The position numbers and the translations under genes are program-made. Below are positions 8,194 to 15,817 of a DNA stretch of 33,853 nucleotides, piece after piece. The notes under the pieces are model-generated. The model ran no database searches. It saw only the letters and a program-made list of their open reading frames with translations, and had not been told where the DNA came from. Positions within the stretch are counted from its first letter, which is position 1; the number at the start of each line of letters is the position of its first letter. Source of the DNA: Firmicutes bacterium UBA5449 (GTDB lineage Bacteria; Bacillota; SHA-98; UBA4971); the NCBI GenBank assembly GCA_002424305.1, contig DIQZ01000039.1, positions 56,454-90,306 on the forward strand. Direction: 5' to 3'.

Positions 8194-8913
8194 TTGACTG
8201 AAATTGCGGGAAGGCTCAAGCTGGTCTGTGAAAGAGTGCGAGTAGCAGCCGAGAAGGCCGGACGTGAGCCTGAAGACGTCTCCATTGTCGCTGTCTCAAA
8301 AAACGTTGATATACATAGCATAGCTGAAGCGGTACATGGAGGTGTCTCAATACTCGGTGAAAACAGAGTTCAAGAAGCTAGGACGAAATTCTCCCAACTT
8401 GGGAATGAAATAGAGGGGAATAAGATAAGTTGGCATCTTGTTGGCCATTTACAGCGCAATAAGGTACGACATGCCTTAGAGATTTTTGATCTAATTCATT
8501 CCCTTGACTCGTGGAAGCTGGCATGTGAAATAGAGAAGGTCTCTGAGAGATTGGACATAGTGACAGAGTGCCTTCTGGAAATCGATATTACCGGCAAAGA
8601 TACCAGAATCGGAGTAGAACCGGAGAACGCCTTGGCCCTGGCCCGAGATATTTCCACACTAAGCAGAGTTAGGCTAAGAGGTGTAATGTCCATTGCCCCA
8701 CTTGTAGAAGACCCTTCCCAGGCGAGACCGTATTTTCGACTGACAAGACAGACATGCGAAAGGATTAATGACGCGGGCCTATTTCACCCTGGCAAAATCC
8801 ATCTTTCCATGGGTATGACCAATGATTTTGAGACTGCCATCGAAGAAGGGGCAACCATAATCCGAATTGGTACCGGGATATTCGGTTCACGCCGGAGGAA
8901 GGCGGTGCTGTAG
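8194..8913 (+). CDS. YggS/PLPBP family pyridoxal-phosphate homeostasis protein
   Basis: 239 aa, single-domain PLP-binding TIM barrel of the YggS/YlmE/PROSC family, which buffers intracellular PLP rather than catalysing a known reaction. The PLP lysine is K36 in IVAVSKNV. Further family motifs are GENRVQEA, WHLVGHLQRNK, IGVEPE and HLSMGMTNDFETAIEEGAT. The start is a TTG at 8194 about 10 nt after AGGGGG, and family alignment from memory agrees with it. It sits 19 bp after the HlyD-like gene and 2 bp before sepF, the standard order of the Gram-positive division cluster. Confidence 0.93.
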   Translation: MTEIAGRLKLVCERVRVAAEKAGREPEDVSIVAVSKNVDIHSIAEAVHGGVSILGENRVQEARTKFSQLGNEIEGNKISWHLVGHLQRNKVRHALEIFDLIHSLDSWKLACEIEKVSERLDIVTECLLEIDITGKDTRIGVEPENALALARDISTLSRVRLRGVMSIAPLVEDPSQARPYFRLTRQTCERINDAGLFHPGKIHLSMGMTNDFETAIEEGATIIRIGTGIFGSRRRKAVL

Positions 8914-8915
8914 AT

Positions 8916-9374
8916 GTGAGAAAGGGTTTTGTTGACAGGCTCCTTGATTTCATGGGGTTCGGTGAAGTACCTGATGATTCAGATGCGTTCACGGAAGATG
9001 TCATACCTCCAGTCGAAAGAAACCTACGGGGTAGAGCAGGTAAGCGAGGAAGAGGCCTGGTTGCTCTTCCCCAATCACCTAAAGCAAGACTTGTGGTTAC
9101 GGAACCGGGGTCATTTGACGATATTCCCGGAATACTTGAGCATTTGAAGAGAAGACGACCTGTCATTGTGCGGATATCAGATACAGACCGCGACTTAGCC
9201 AGGCGCGTGTTGGATTTTGCAGGAGGCGCCACATACGCGCTTAACGGTAGTATGCAAAAAGTCAGTGAAGGTGTTTTCCTATTTACCCCGAGTAATTTTG
9301 AGATAGGCCTGGATTTGCCCGAGGGAGAGGGGAATGCAGACGAATCGCTGCCTCCCTTCTTTAATAGAGGTTAA
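8916..9374 (+). CDS. sepF: Cell division protein SepF
   Basis: 152 aa. SepF binds FtsZ and tethers it to the membrane. The N-terminal amphipathic helix (MRKGFVDRLLDFMGFGE) is the membrane anchor, followed by a charged, variable linker to about residue 55. The SepF fold covers about 60-140: ARLVVTEPGSFDDIPGILEHLKRRRPV, the family's DxxxARRVLDFAGGATYAL and VFLFTPSNFEI. The GTG at 8916 begins 2 bp after the yggS stop, indicating translational coupling. The product is normal for the family except for a short acidic C-terminal tail (EGEGNADESLPP). Confidence 0.95.
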   Translation: MRKGFVDRLLDFMGFGEVPDDSDAFTEDVIPPVERNLRGRAGKRGRGLVALPQSPKARLVVTEPGSFDDIPGILEHLKRRRPVIVRISDTDRDLARRVLDFAGGATYALNGSMQKVSEGVFLFTPSNFEIGLDLPEGEGNADESLPPFFNRG

Positions 9375-9394
9375 ATGAGGAGGCTACGAGAGGT

Positions 9395-9646
9395 ATGGAA
9401 TTAGAATCGAGAATTGCGGTTGTGGGCGTAGTTGTAGAAGATAGGGTAAATGCCGCACAAAAAGTTAATGAAATCCTAAGTCTTCATGCAAACATAATTG
9501 TGGGACGTCTCGGTGTTCCGCATAAGGAAAAGAATGCCGGAGTCATAGCCTTGATCATTAATGGGACCACAGATGAAATTGGCAGTCTCACAGGCAAACT
9601 CGGCAGTATAAACGGTGTCAGGGTAAAATCAGCAATAACAACATAA
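9395..9646 (+). CDS. TM1266-family small regulator (iron-only hydrogenase system putative regulator)
   Basis: 83 aa, a single ACT/NikR-C-like ferredoxin-fold domain with a IAVVGVVVED start, HANIIVGRLGVPHKEKN and a GVIALIINGTTDEIGSLTGKLGSINGVRVKSA C-terminal half. The family is named for its frequent place beside FeFe-hydrogenase maturation genes; its function is unproven. Here it is instead the last gene of the HlyD-like/yggS/sepF cluster, 20 bp after sepF, followed by a terminator. No hydrogenase gene is in the window. RBS GGAGG precedes the ATG at about 13 nt. Confidence 0.85.
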   Translation: MELESRIAVVGVVVEDRVNAAQKVNEILSLHANIIVGRLGVPHKEKNAGVIALIINGTTDEIGSLTGKLGSINGVRVKSAITT

Positions 9647-9683
9647 GGCTATGATAAATACCTCAGGAAATTTCGGACGGAAT

Positions 9684-9727
9684 AACGAGGCTGAGGACAC
9701 TGATGCTACAGACTAAGCCTCGTTTTT
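9684..9727 (+). terminator. Rho-independent terminator after the division cluster
   Basis: AACGAGGCT (9684-9692) pairs with AGCCTCGTT (9716-9724), a 9-bp stem with a 23-nt loop, and the right arm runs into TTTTT. It ends the HlyD-like/yggS/sepF/TM1266-like unit. Confidence 0.75.
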
Positions 9728-9815
9728 CTATTGGCAGCGCACACATAGCAGATAAAGGAACCGGATAGCTAAAGCGATAGTGACCTGGGCAGACTATTGT
9801 GGAGGACATGTGATC

Positions 9816-10142
9816 ATGACAAAGCGAGACCGACACGCGCAGGCCACTATTGACTCAAAAACCGCAAATACGCTTATCCAACGCATAGCAGAACTATCTA
9901 TTGCCATGGATAAGACGAACATTGCTGAATATGTTGAGTTCCTCAGGAATCCCAGAAGAATAATCTTCGTAAATTTCCTGGGGGGACTTGCCCGTGGCTT
10001 TGGAATAGGTATAGGCGCCACAATCCTTGCAGCCCTCTTCGTCATAATCCTGTCCAGAATTGTCCAGTTAAATATCCCCGTAATCGGTGAGTTCATTGCG
10101 GAATTAGTTAAGATAGTAAACGACCACATGAGACTGAGGTAA
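9816..10142 (+). CDS. DUF5665 family membrane protein
   Basis: 108 aa. A soluble helical N-terminal part (NTLIQRIAELSIAMDKTNIAEYVEFLRNP) is followed by a glycine-rich hydrophobic hairpin or double helix (FVNFLGGLARGFGIGIGATILAALFVIILSRIV, about residues 52-85) and a C-terminal amphipathic helix (IGEFIAELVKIVNDHM). This is the usual DUF5665 pattern; the function is unknown. The ATG at 9816 lies 10 nt after GGAGG (9801-9805); GTG 9810 in the same frame is too close to it. It is 13 bp before the YteA/TraR-like gene, so the pair may be cotranscribed. Confidence 0.8.
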   Translation: MTKRDRHAQATIDSKTANTLIQRIAELSIAMDKTNIAEYVEFLRNPRRIIFVNFLGGLARGFGIGIGATILAALFVIILSRIVQLNIPVIGEFIAELVKIVNDHMRLR

Positions 10143-10155
10143 GGGGCTGAAGGCT

Positions 10156-10830
10156 GTGAATAACAAGACTATGCAAAAATACCGAGAACGACTGCTATCT
10201 GAAAAGGCGAGGATCAAACGGCGTATTGAGTCATTGGAAGGGAAAGACGAGGGAGGCATAAGGCAAGCTATGAAAGACTCCATCGGAGAGCTTTCGCTTT
10301 ATGATAATCACCCTGCCGATATCTCATCTGAGCTGTTTGAACGCGGGAAAGACATCAAGCTGTGTGAAGACGCCAAGATCATGTTGGAAAGAGTAGATAA
10401 GGCCATAGATATGATAGATACCGGGAAGTATGGCATTTGTGAACATTGTGGCAAGAACATCGAAGAAGACAGATTGAACCTGATTCCCCACACCATGCTT
10501 TGCAGCAATTGTCAAAGTGATATTCACCGGACAGCCCCTCCGGAACGAGACAGACCTATCGAGGAAGAAGTTCTTGGGGTTCCATTCGGTAATCGGATCC
10601 TGGACAAAAAAAGTCCCGGGATAGACGGAGAAGATGTCTGGCAAGATCTGGAGAGGTATGGTTCAGCCAGCGGGCCGCAGGATCTAGTAGGGGTCCTGGA
10701 CAGCGAGGAAGTGTTTGAGGAAGGCGGGGGCCACCCACGAGGGGCGGTAGAAGATGTGGAGCTTGTCGCTACAAAGGATTATAAAGTTATTCCGGGCGGC
10801 CAACGCAGTAGGCTAAAGCGCAAGCGGTAG
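10156..10830 (+). CDS. YteA/TraR-DksA family zinc-finger protein
   Basis: 224 aa. The N-terminal coiled coil (MQKYRERLLSEKARIKRRIESLEG) and LSLYDNHPADISSELFERGKDIKL are typical of the YteA sporulation-associated branch of the TraR/DksA family. The zinc finger has CEHCG and CSNC spaced about 20 residues apart (about residues 96-120), preceded by DTGKYGIC. A long acidic C-terminal tail with a basic end (RSRLKRKR) completes it. DksA relatives bind RNA polymerase's secondary channel; for this branch a role in transcription is inferred only. GTG 10156 follows GGGGCTGAAGG. A sigma-A promoter starts 22 bp after the stop, so this gene ends its own unit. Confidence 0.85.
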   Translation: MNNKTMQKYRERLLSEKARIKRRIESLEGKDEGGIRQAMKDSIGELSLYDNHPADISSELFERGKDIKLCEDAKIMLERVDKAIDMIDTGKYGICEHCGKNIEEDRLNLIPHTMLCSNCQSDIHRTAPPERDRPIEEEVLGVPFGNRILDKKSPGIDGEDVWQDLERYGSASGPQDLVGVLDSEEVFEEGGGHPRGAVEDVELVATKDYKVIPGGQRSRLKRKR

Positions 10831-10852
10831 GCATCTTGCGCGCGCAGCATTC

Positions 10853-10881
10853 TTGAACTGACTTTCAATGTATGGTACAAT
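10853..10881 (+). promoter_or_regulatory. Sigma-A promoter of lspA-lgt-rluD-ddh
   Basis: TTGAAC (10853-10858) and TACAAT (10876-10881) are separated by 17 bp. The expected transcript begins near 10888, 55 nt before the lspA GTG. This also excludes an apparent upstream start at 10868, which would lie within the promoter. Confidence 0.75.
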
Positions 10882-10942
10882 ACCCACGTTAAGGCCTTGT
10901 CAGTTTTCAATATACGATTCAGTCAAGAGAGGTACTGTAACA

Positions 10943-11395
10943 GTGCAATCACTTTTTTTACCGGTGGCCGTTATCGTCCTTGACCAGATTACTAAAGGCC
11001 TGGTTGAAAAGGCGGTTCAAAATGGTGTCAGTATCCCGGTCCTAGGAGGACTGATTCACATATCCCGAGTGCATAATCCCGGCTCTTCGTTTGGTGTGTT
11101 GAAAACGCCGACAGTCCCAATTGCTGTAACATGCCTCGCTGTAATAGCTTGGGTTATAGTAGTGCTGACAGGAACGGACAAGCGTCTCGGAAGGACTTTT
11201 CAGGTGGGAGCAGGGCTAATTGTAGGTGGAGCACTAGGGAACCTGATTGACAGAGTTCGATTGGGCTCAGTGATTGATTTCATAGACTTTCACATCTGGC
11301 CTGTATTTAACGTGGCAGATACCGCTGTGTGTGTTGGAGCAGCCATTTTGGTTTACAATTTGGTCATGGGAAACCCTGGGGGGAGGAATAATTAA
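10943..11395 (+). CDS. lspA: Lipoprotein signal peptidase (signal peptidase II)
   Basis: 150 aa integral membrane aspartyl protease that removes signal peptides from diacylglyceryl-modified prolipoproteins. Family motifs: VLDQITKGLVEKA near the N terminus, NPGSSFGVL, and the two catalytic aspartates in GGALGNLIDR and FNVADTAVC. Four membrane helices are apparent. GTG 10943 is chosen, 9 nt after AGAGAGGT and downstream of the promoter. The stop overlaps the lgt start (TAATG), so the two steps of lipoprotein maturation are translationally coupled, with the earlier-acting enzyme (Lgt) second. Confidence 0.94.
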   Translation: MQSLFLPVAVIVLDQITKGLVEKAVQNGVSIPVLGGLIHISRVHNPGSSFGVLKTPTVPIAVTCLAVIAWVIVVLTGTDKRLGRTFQVGAGLIVGGALGNLIDRVRLGSVIDFIDFHIWPVFNVADTAVCVGAAILVYNLVMGNPGGRNN

Positions 11396-12159
11396 TGAGG
11401 CCTATTTTGTTTCAGATTGGGAGGGTACCTATACTCTCATACGGCTTTTCGCTGGCTATGGCATTCGTCTTATGTACTATATTGGGAATGCGAGAAGCGC
11501 GCAAGAGAGACATCGACCCTGACAAAGTCATTGACCTGGCCCTATATTTGTGTATCTCAGGGATAATCGGGGCAAGACTGCTTTTTATCCTGCTTGATAT
11601 CCCCACATACTTTAGAGATCCAATCCAGATTATTAACCTCCGTGACGGCGGACTCACATACCATGGAGGCTTTTTCGCAGCTCTTCTCGTGGGAATAGTA
11701 TTTTGTCGCCGCTCGAAGATTAGCGGTTGGGTTATGGCTGACATCATCGCTCCTTTGGTTGCCTTTGGGTATGCAATTGTAAGGATTGGATGTTTCCTGA
11801 ACGGTTGCTGCTTTGGACTGCCAACCGGTGTTCCATGGGCTTTAGCGTGTCGTGCAGGTGACCCTACCTTAAGGCATCCGGCCCAGCTTTATGCGTCCCT
11901 TGCAAGTCTGGTAATCTTTATTGTCTTGTATGCTGTGAAGGATCGCAAGAGATTCCCGGGATACCTCATGTTTCTCTACGTAGGCCTTTATTCCATAAGT
12001 AGATTTGTCGTGGAGATTTTCAGGGATGTACCCAGGCTCATAGGTCCGTTTTCCATAGCGCAACTAGCAAGCGTACTTTTTGCCTTTGGTGCGTTTGCCT
12101 GTATATGTATCTTATCTTCTGAGACGGTTGAGGAACCAAGTCCGATAGAACAACGATAA
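11395..12159 (+). CDS. lgt: Prolipoprotein diacylglyceryl transferase
   Basis: 254 aa, seven-helix membrane enzyme that transfers diacylglyceryl from phosphatidylglycerol to the lipobox cysteine. Family features: ILSYGFSLAMAF at the N terminus, GARLLFIL, GGLTYHGGFFAALLVG with the conserved HGG, and the Lgt signature RIGCFLNGCCFGLPT, followed by HPAQLYASL and SRFVVEIFRD. Start overlaps the lspA stop by one base. The gene belongs to the lspA promoter unit; no ribosome-site break is needed. Confidence 0.96.
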   Translation: MRPILFQIGRVPILSYGFSLAMAFVLCTILGMREARKRDIDPDKVIDLALYLCISGIIGARLLFILLDIPTYFRDPIQIINLRDGGLTYHGGFFAALLVGIVFCRRSKISGWVMADIIAPLVAFGYAIVRIGCFLNGCCFGLPTGVPWALACRAGDPTLRHPAQLYASLASLVIFIVLYAVKDRKRFPGYLMFLYVGLYSISRFVVEIFRDVPRLIGPFSIAQLASVLFAFGAFACICILSSETVEEPSPIEQR

Positions 12160-12164
12160 TTGAC

Positions 12165-13121
12165 ATGGAGTCACCAAGGGCTAATGACATGCACAAGGTC
12201 GAGACAATCCATGTAGAACAAGCTGATGAGGGCAAGCGCCTTGATGTCTATCTTTCGTGGCAGCTTGCCCTTTCCAGGTCTTTTGTGCAGAAGCTCATCA
12301 TTGGTAACCTTGTTATGGTAAATGGGGAGTATGCGAAAGTCAGTAGAAAGGTGAGGGAAGGTGATATTCTGTGTGTCACCGTACCCGCCCCCCGAACAGA
12401 AGAAGTCTTACCTGAAGATATTCCCTTAGATGTACTCTACGAAGACGATGACATGATTGCAGTGAATAAGCCCAGGGGCCTGGTTGTGCATCCTGCCTCA
12501 GGTAACTGGTCAGGAACACTGGTAAACGCCCTCCTTGCCCACAGCGGAAAATTGTCAACGATAGGCGGAAGGCAGCGTCCCGGGATCGTCCATAGGCTGG
12601 ATAAGGACACATCAGGCGTGATCTTATCTGCCAAAAACGACATTACACATTTGGCTCTTGCGCGAGATCTCAAGCAACGAAAGATGGACAAGCTTTACCT
12701 TGCAATAGTCATCGGTGTTCCGAGAGAGAGGGAAGGGTGCATTGATGTGGCATTAGCACGCCATCCGATTCGCAGGAATAGGATGGCCGTTGCTGAAGAG
12801 GGAAAGGGCCGATCTGCGCTCACATATTATGAAACACTGAAGGAATTCCAAGGATATTCACTACTTAGAGTCAAGCCGATCACAGGCAGGACTCACCAGA
12901 TAAGAGTACACTTGACTCACATTGGTCATCCAATTGTCGGCGATAACGTATATGGTCCCAGACGCGCAAAATCATTTGGTATGACCGGACAAGCTCTACA
13001 CGCTTTTTCTCTGGCCTTCATCCATCCAAGCACACATAAACAAATGTATATCGAAGCGCCAATGCCGGAGGACATGCGTTCTGTTTTGAAAAAACTTGGC
13101 AACGGAGGCACCCAACAATGA
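12165..13121 (+). CDS. RluA/RluD-family RNA pseudouridine synthase
   Basis: 318 aa. An N-terminal S4 RNA-binding domain (KRLDVYLSWQLALSRSFVQKLI, VNG...KVREGD) is followed by a pseudouridine synthase domain with VNKPRGLVVHP and the catalytic aspartate in IVHRLDKDTSGV, then RTHQIRVHLTHIGHPIVGD. It is close to the RluD branch (23S rRNA), here often called YlyB in Firmicutes and usually next to lspA, as in this window. ATG 12165 or ATG 12189; the latter has AAGGG 9 nt upstream and begins nearer the family start, so the first eight residues are uncertain. The stop overlaps the ddh ATG (ATGA). Confidence 0.92.
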   Translation: MESPRANDMHKVETIHVEQADEGKRLDVYLSWQLALSRSFVQKLIIGNLVMVNGEYAKVSRKVREGDILCVTVPAPRTEEVLPEDIPLDVLYEDDDMIAVNKPRGLVVHPASGNWSGTLVNALLAHSGKLSTIGGRQRPGIVHRLDKDTSGVILSAKNDITHLALARDLKQRKMDKLYLAIVIGVPREREGCIDVALARHPIRRNRMAVAEEGKGRSALTYYETLKEFQGYSLLRVKPITGRTHQIRVHLTHIGHPIVGDNVYGPRRAKSFGMTGQALHAFSLAFIHPSTHKQMYIEAPMPEDMRSVLKKLGNGGTQQ

Positions 13122-14038
13122 ACATATCAAATACGAAAATACACAAAGTCGCAGTAGTAGGATGTGGAAGTGTAGGCAGATTTGCGGCCCAGGCTATCAT
13201 ATCCTCTCAAGATCTGGAGCTGGTCGGTATAGTGAGAAGGCCTGAGAGTCTTGAGGCTCATCTCCCGCCTGAGCTTGGGGAGATTCCTGTAGTCGCGTCC
13301 ATTTCAGAGCTGGATAGTGTAGACGTTGCAATTCTCGGAGTTCCAACCCGTCAGGTCCCCAAGTACGCCCGGGAGATCTTGAGTCTGGGCATTAATACAG
13401 TGGATTGCTACGATATCCACCAAGAACTTGTCCATGTCAAAAACATGTTGGATGATGTTGCGCAAAAATCCGGAGCTGTCGCCGTGATTGCTGCAGGATG
13501 GGATCCCGGAACTGACTCATTGCTTCGGGCATTACTGGAAATCATGGCACCCAAGGGAATTACCTATACGAACTTCGGGCCGGGGATGAGCATGGGGCAC
13601 ACGGCTGCATTACGGGCGATTCCAGGCGTGAAAGATGCTCTATCCATAACTTACCCTAAGGGCTCAGGGGTACACCGTCGTTTGGTCTATGTAGCGCTTG
13701 ATGAAGGCATTGATTTTGACACAGTAAGAGAGGCTATCATACGTGACCCCTACTTCAGCAACGATGAAACGATAGTTACATGTATAGAAAACATAGAAGA
13801 CTTAAGAGATCCGGGGCATGGCGTTGTGATTGAAAGAAAAGGAGTCTCAGGCATGTCCTGCAACCAGCGATTTCAGTTTGAAATGCGCATAAACAACCCT
13901 GCACTCACAGGGCAGATCATGGTGGGGGCTGCCAGGGCCACTCTAAGGCAAACTCCGGGAGCTTATACATTGTTGGAGCTACCCTTAATTGATTGTCTCT
14001 ACGGAGATAAAGACTCTCTTCTTAAAAAGCTCGTTTAG
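13118..14038 (+). CDS. ddh: meso-Diaminopimelate dehydrogenase, type II (Symbiobacterium-like)
   Basis: 306 aa. NADP-dependent interconversion of meso-diaminopimelate and tetrahydrodipicolinate, a one-step branch of lysine and peptidoglycan precursor synthesis. The N-terminal Rossmann motif is VAVVGCGSVGRFAAQ; the DAPDH signature is AGWDPGTDSLLRALLE followed by TNFGPGMSMGHTAALR, and RFEMRINNPALT-like sequence (here FQFEMRINNPAL) closes the substrate domain. These stretches match the Symbiobacterium thermophilum enzyme as I remember it, not the shorter-spaced Corynebacterium type; that type II enzyme also aminates some 2-keto acids to D-amino acids. It overlaps rluD by ATGA. It stands just upstream of, but separate from, the lysine fermentation operon. 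Confidence 0.88.
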   Translation: MNISNTKIHKVAVVGCGSVGRFAAQAIISSQDLELVGIVRRPESLEAHLPPELGEIPVVASISELDSVDVAILGVPTRQVPKYAREILSLGINTVDCYDIHQELVHVKNMLDDVAQKSGAVAVIAAGWDPGTDSLLRALLEIMAPKGITYTNFGPGMSMGHTAALRAIPGVKDALSITYPKGSGVHRRLVYVALDEGIDFDTVREAIIRDPYFSNDETIVTCIENIEDLRDPGHGVVIERKGVSGMSCNQRFQFEMRINNPALTGQIMVGAARATLRQTPGAYTLLELPLIDCLYGDKDSLLKKLV

Positions 14039-14205
14039 GATAACTAGGCCGTATCTCCCACGAACTCATGAAGGAACTTGGGTCATAAGTGTATAAGAGT
14101 CTGAAGCGCGAGTCTCTAGGCATGGCGTCGTTAATTTGAGCTACTTTTCATGCGTTAAAGAATAGCGAAGATTGTGGCAACCTACTTACTTAGGAGGTCG
14201 TGAAA

Positions 14206-15585
14206 ATGTGTCGAGCAAGTGGGCGCTCATATTCTTGGCCTTCTTATGTTCCGGTAATACTTGCCTCTATAGTTATTGGCCTGGCACTGCCTGCTACTTC
14301 GGTCTTGGCGAATCCTACACACATCACCCCTGAAACAAACCACGAAATATCTGAACTCATCGCAATGGATGATGATGAATTACTGAACATCATCTCCAAG
14401 AAGTCCTTTGATTACTTCTGGCTTGAAGCAAACCCCAATAACGGTCTTATACGACATTACAGCGAAGAAAACTCACCTTCGGGTATAGCAGCAGTTGGTC
14501 TTGGGCTCACTGCGATACCGGTGGGAATCAAGAGAGGCTGGATAAGTAGGGAAGAAGGGTATAAAAGGACTATCACCACGCTTATAACACTCACATCAGA
14601 CAAGATTAGTCGAGAAAACGGCTTTTTTTATCAGTTTCTTGACATGAGTGATGGTAGCCGGTTCAACGAGAGTCAAGTATCCTCTATGGATACATGCATA
14701 TTAATAGCAGGGGTTTTGTTCGTAGGGGAGTTCTTCTCAGGAACTCCCGTCCAAGACCTGGCATATGACCTTTACTCTCAAGTAAATTGGCGATGGATGA
14801 TGAACTCAGGTGAAACACCGGCTAAAAGTTGGACGCCGGAAGCAGGTTTTTCAAAAGCACGTTGGGATTCATTTGGCGAGAGCTTGATAATGTATGTTCT
14901 TGCAATTGGGTCTCCCACATACCCGATTCCTACGTCAGCATGGCATAACTTCCGAAGACCTGTGAGAGAAAATTACATTTCCACGCTGGGAGAGAATCTT
15001 GCCTCCTATGTCTTGCCCCATGTTTGGCTGGATCTTAGAGGAAAAGGAGATTATTACGCTAACTACTGGAACAATGTAGTATTTGCTGCAAGATACAACC
15101 GTATCTATTCCATGCTCAAATGCAGCAAATCAACAGGTCATACCCTAAACATCTGGGGGCTTGGTGAGTGTGAAGGCCCCGGAGGATATTGCACATATGG
15201 AGCGTCAGCTGCAAACTATGACGGAACGCTAACACCTTATGCACCTATGGGTTGCATGCCATTTTCGCCTGACATCTCCATGCAAGCTATTAGAGAAGTG
15301 CTCAGGAAACACGGGGAGCTCACATGGGCGAAATACGGCTTTACTTCAGGTTTCAACGTAGACAAATCATGGTGGTCAGGCACGCACCATGCAATTAATC
15401 AGGGCATCAGCTTACTAATGATAGAAAACTACCGCACAGGTTTCATATGGAAACATGCAGCGGGTAACCACTTGATTCAGCGAGGACTGGATCATATACA
15501 ATTTTCCCCGAGCAAAACCAGTGAGGCAGTAACCCCGGCGTACCTCATGGAAATCGAGGGCAAGCACTACTCATGGGATTTCTAA
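14206..15585 (+). CDS. Secreted glucoamylase-like (Glycoamylase/GH144-type) protein
   Basis: 459 aa. A signal peptide with a hydrophobic core (VPVILASIVIGLALPA) ends in SVLA before NPTH. The mature part carries the putative glucoamylase domain (COG5368 type): FDYFWLEANPNNGLIRHY, SPSGIAAVGLGLTAIPVG, the WxMMNSGETPAKSW stretch, ARWDSFGESLIMYVLAIGSP, ANYWNNVVFAARYNR and WGLGECEGPGGYCTYGA. GH144 endo-beta-1,2-glucanases and the middle domain of cyclic glucan synthases belong here, so beta-1,2-glucan is one possible substrate (inference). ATG 14206 lies 8 nt after AGGAGG; a GTG at 14200 is too close. It has 167 bp upstream with no convincing promoter and stands alone between ddh and the lysine operon. 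Confidence 0.8.
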   Translation: MCRASGRSYSWPSYVPVILASIVIGLALPATSVLANPTHITPETNHEISELIAMDDDELLNIISKKSFDYFWLEANPNNGLIRHYSEENSPSGIAAVGLGLTAIPVGIKRGWISREEGYKRTITTLITLTSDKISRENGFFYQFLDMSDGSRFNESQVSSMDTCILIAGVLFVGEFFSGTPVQDLAYDLYSQVNWRWMMNSGETPAKSWTPEAGFSKARWDSFGESLIMYVLAIGSPTYPIPTSAWHNFRRPVRENYISTLGENLASYVLPHVWLDLRGKGDYYANYWNNVVFAARYNRIYSMLKCSKSTGHTLNIWGLGECEGPGGYCTYGASAANYDGTLTPYAPMGCMPFSPDISMQAIREVLRKHGELTWAKYGFTSGFNVDKSWWSGTHHAINQGISLLMIENYRTGFIWKHAAGNHLIQRGLDHIQFSPSKTSEAVTPAYLMEIEGKHYSWDF

Positions 15586-15605
15586 ACAACCATGAATACG
15601 CGAGC

Positions 15606-15643
15606 GCTGCCGAACATTAGGCACGCGCCCAAGTTCCGGCAGC
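15606..15643 (+). terminator. Possible terminator hairpin (no U-tract)
   Basis: GCTGCCG (15606-15612) pairs with CGGCAGC (15637-15643), extended inward by AAC/GTT with one bulged C. No run of T follows, so it is only a candidate end for the glucoamylase-like gene; its right arm overlaps the repeat AGTTCCGG. Confidence 0.35.
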
Positions 15644-15743
15644 ACACACCCGCCTGTCGCCTATCCCGGAACTACCGACATTGCTACATATTACCACATT
15701 GAACCAGCATAGGAGCATGTAATCCCCTAACCCGGAATTACCG
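15632..15743. repeat. Repeat cluster upstream of the sigma-54 promoter
   Basis: A direct repeat CCCGGAAYTACCG occurs at 15665-15677 and 15731-15743 (12 of 13 identical, 66 bp apart). AGTTCCGG at 15632-15639 is an inverted copy of CCGGAACT at 15666-15673. They lie about 20 to 130 bp upstream of the -24 element, where enhancer-binding protein sites usually lie. Binding is inferred only. Confidence 0.45.
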
Positions 15744-15759
15744 TTATCACGTGTTTCAG

Positions 15760-15775
15760 TGGCACGAAACTTGCA
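15760..15775 (+). promoter_or_regulatory. Sigma-54 (RpoN) promoter of the lysine fermentation operon
   Basis: TGGCACGAAACTTGCA matches the consensus TGGCACGRNNNTTGCW at every position. The GG (15761-15762) and GC (15773-15774) are separated by 10 bp as required. The predicted transcript start, near 15786, is about 32 nt before the kdd GTG with its GGGAGGGG ribosome site. A partial inverted repeat GTTTC-N8-GAAAC (15753-15770) spans the -24 box. No enhancer-binding regulator is encoded in the window. Confidence 0.8.
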
Positions 15776-15817
15776 ACGTATTAAGTGTAAGGTTCCTAAT
15801 GCGTGGGAGGGGTTAAT

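Noticed and set aside
10868..10942. ATG 10868 as the lspA start
   Set aside because: It lies within the TTGAAC-N17-TACAAT promoter; GTG 10943 gives a normal LspA N terminus.
14039..14205. Promoter or riboswitch before the glucoamylase-like gene
   Set aside because: TTGAGC has only a poor AGAATA at 17 bp, and the short repeats of AGTCT do not form a convincing fold.
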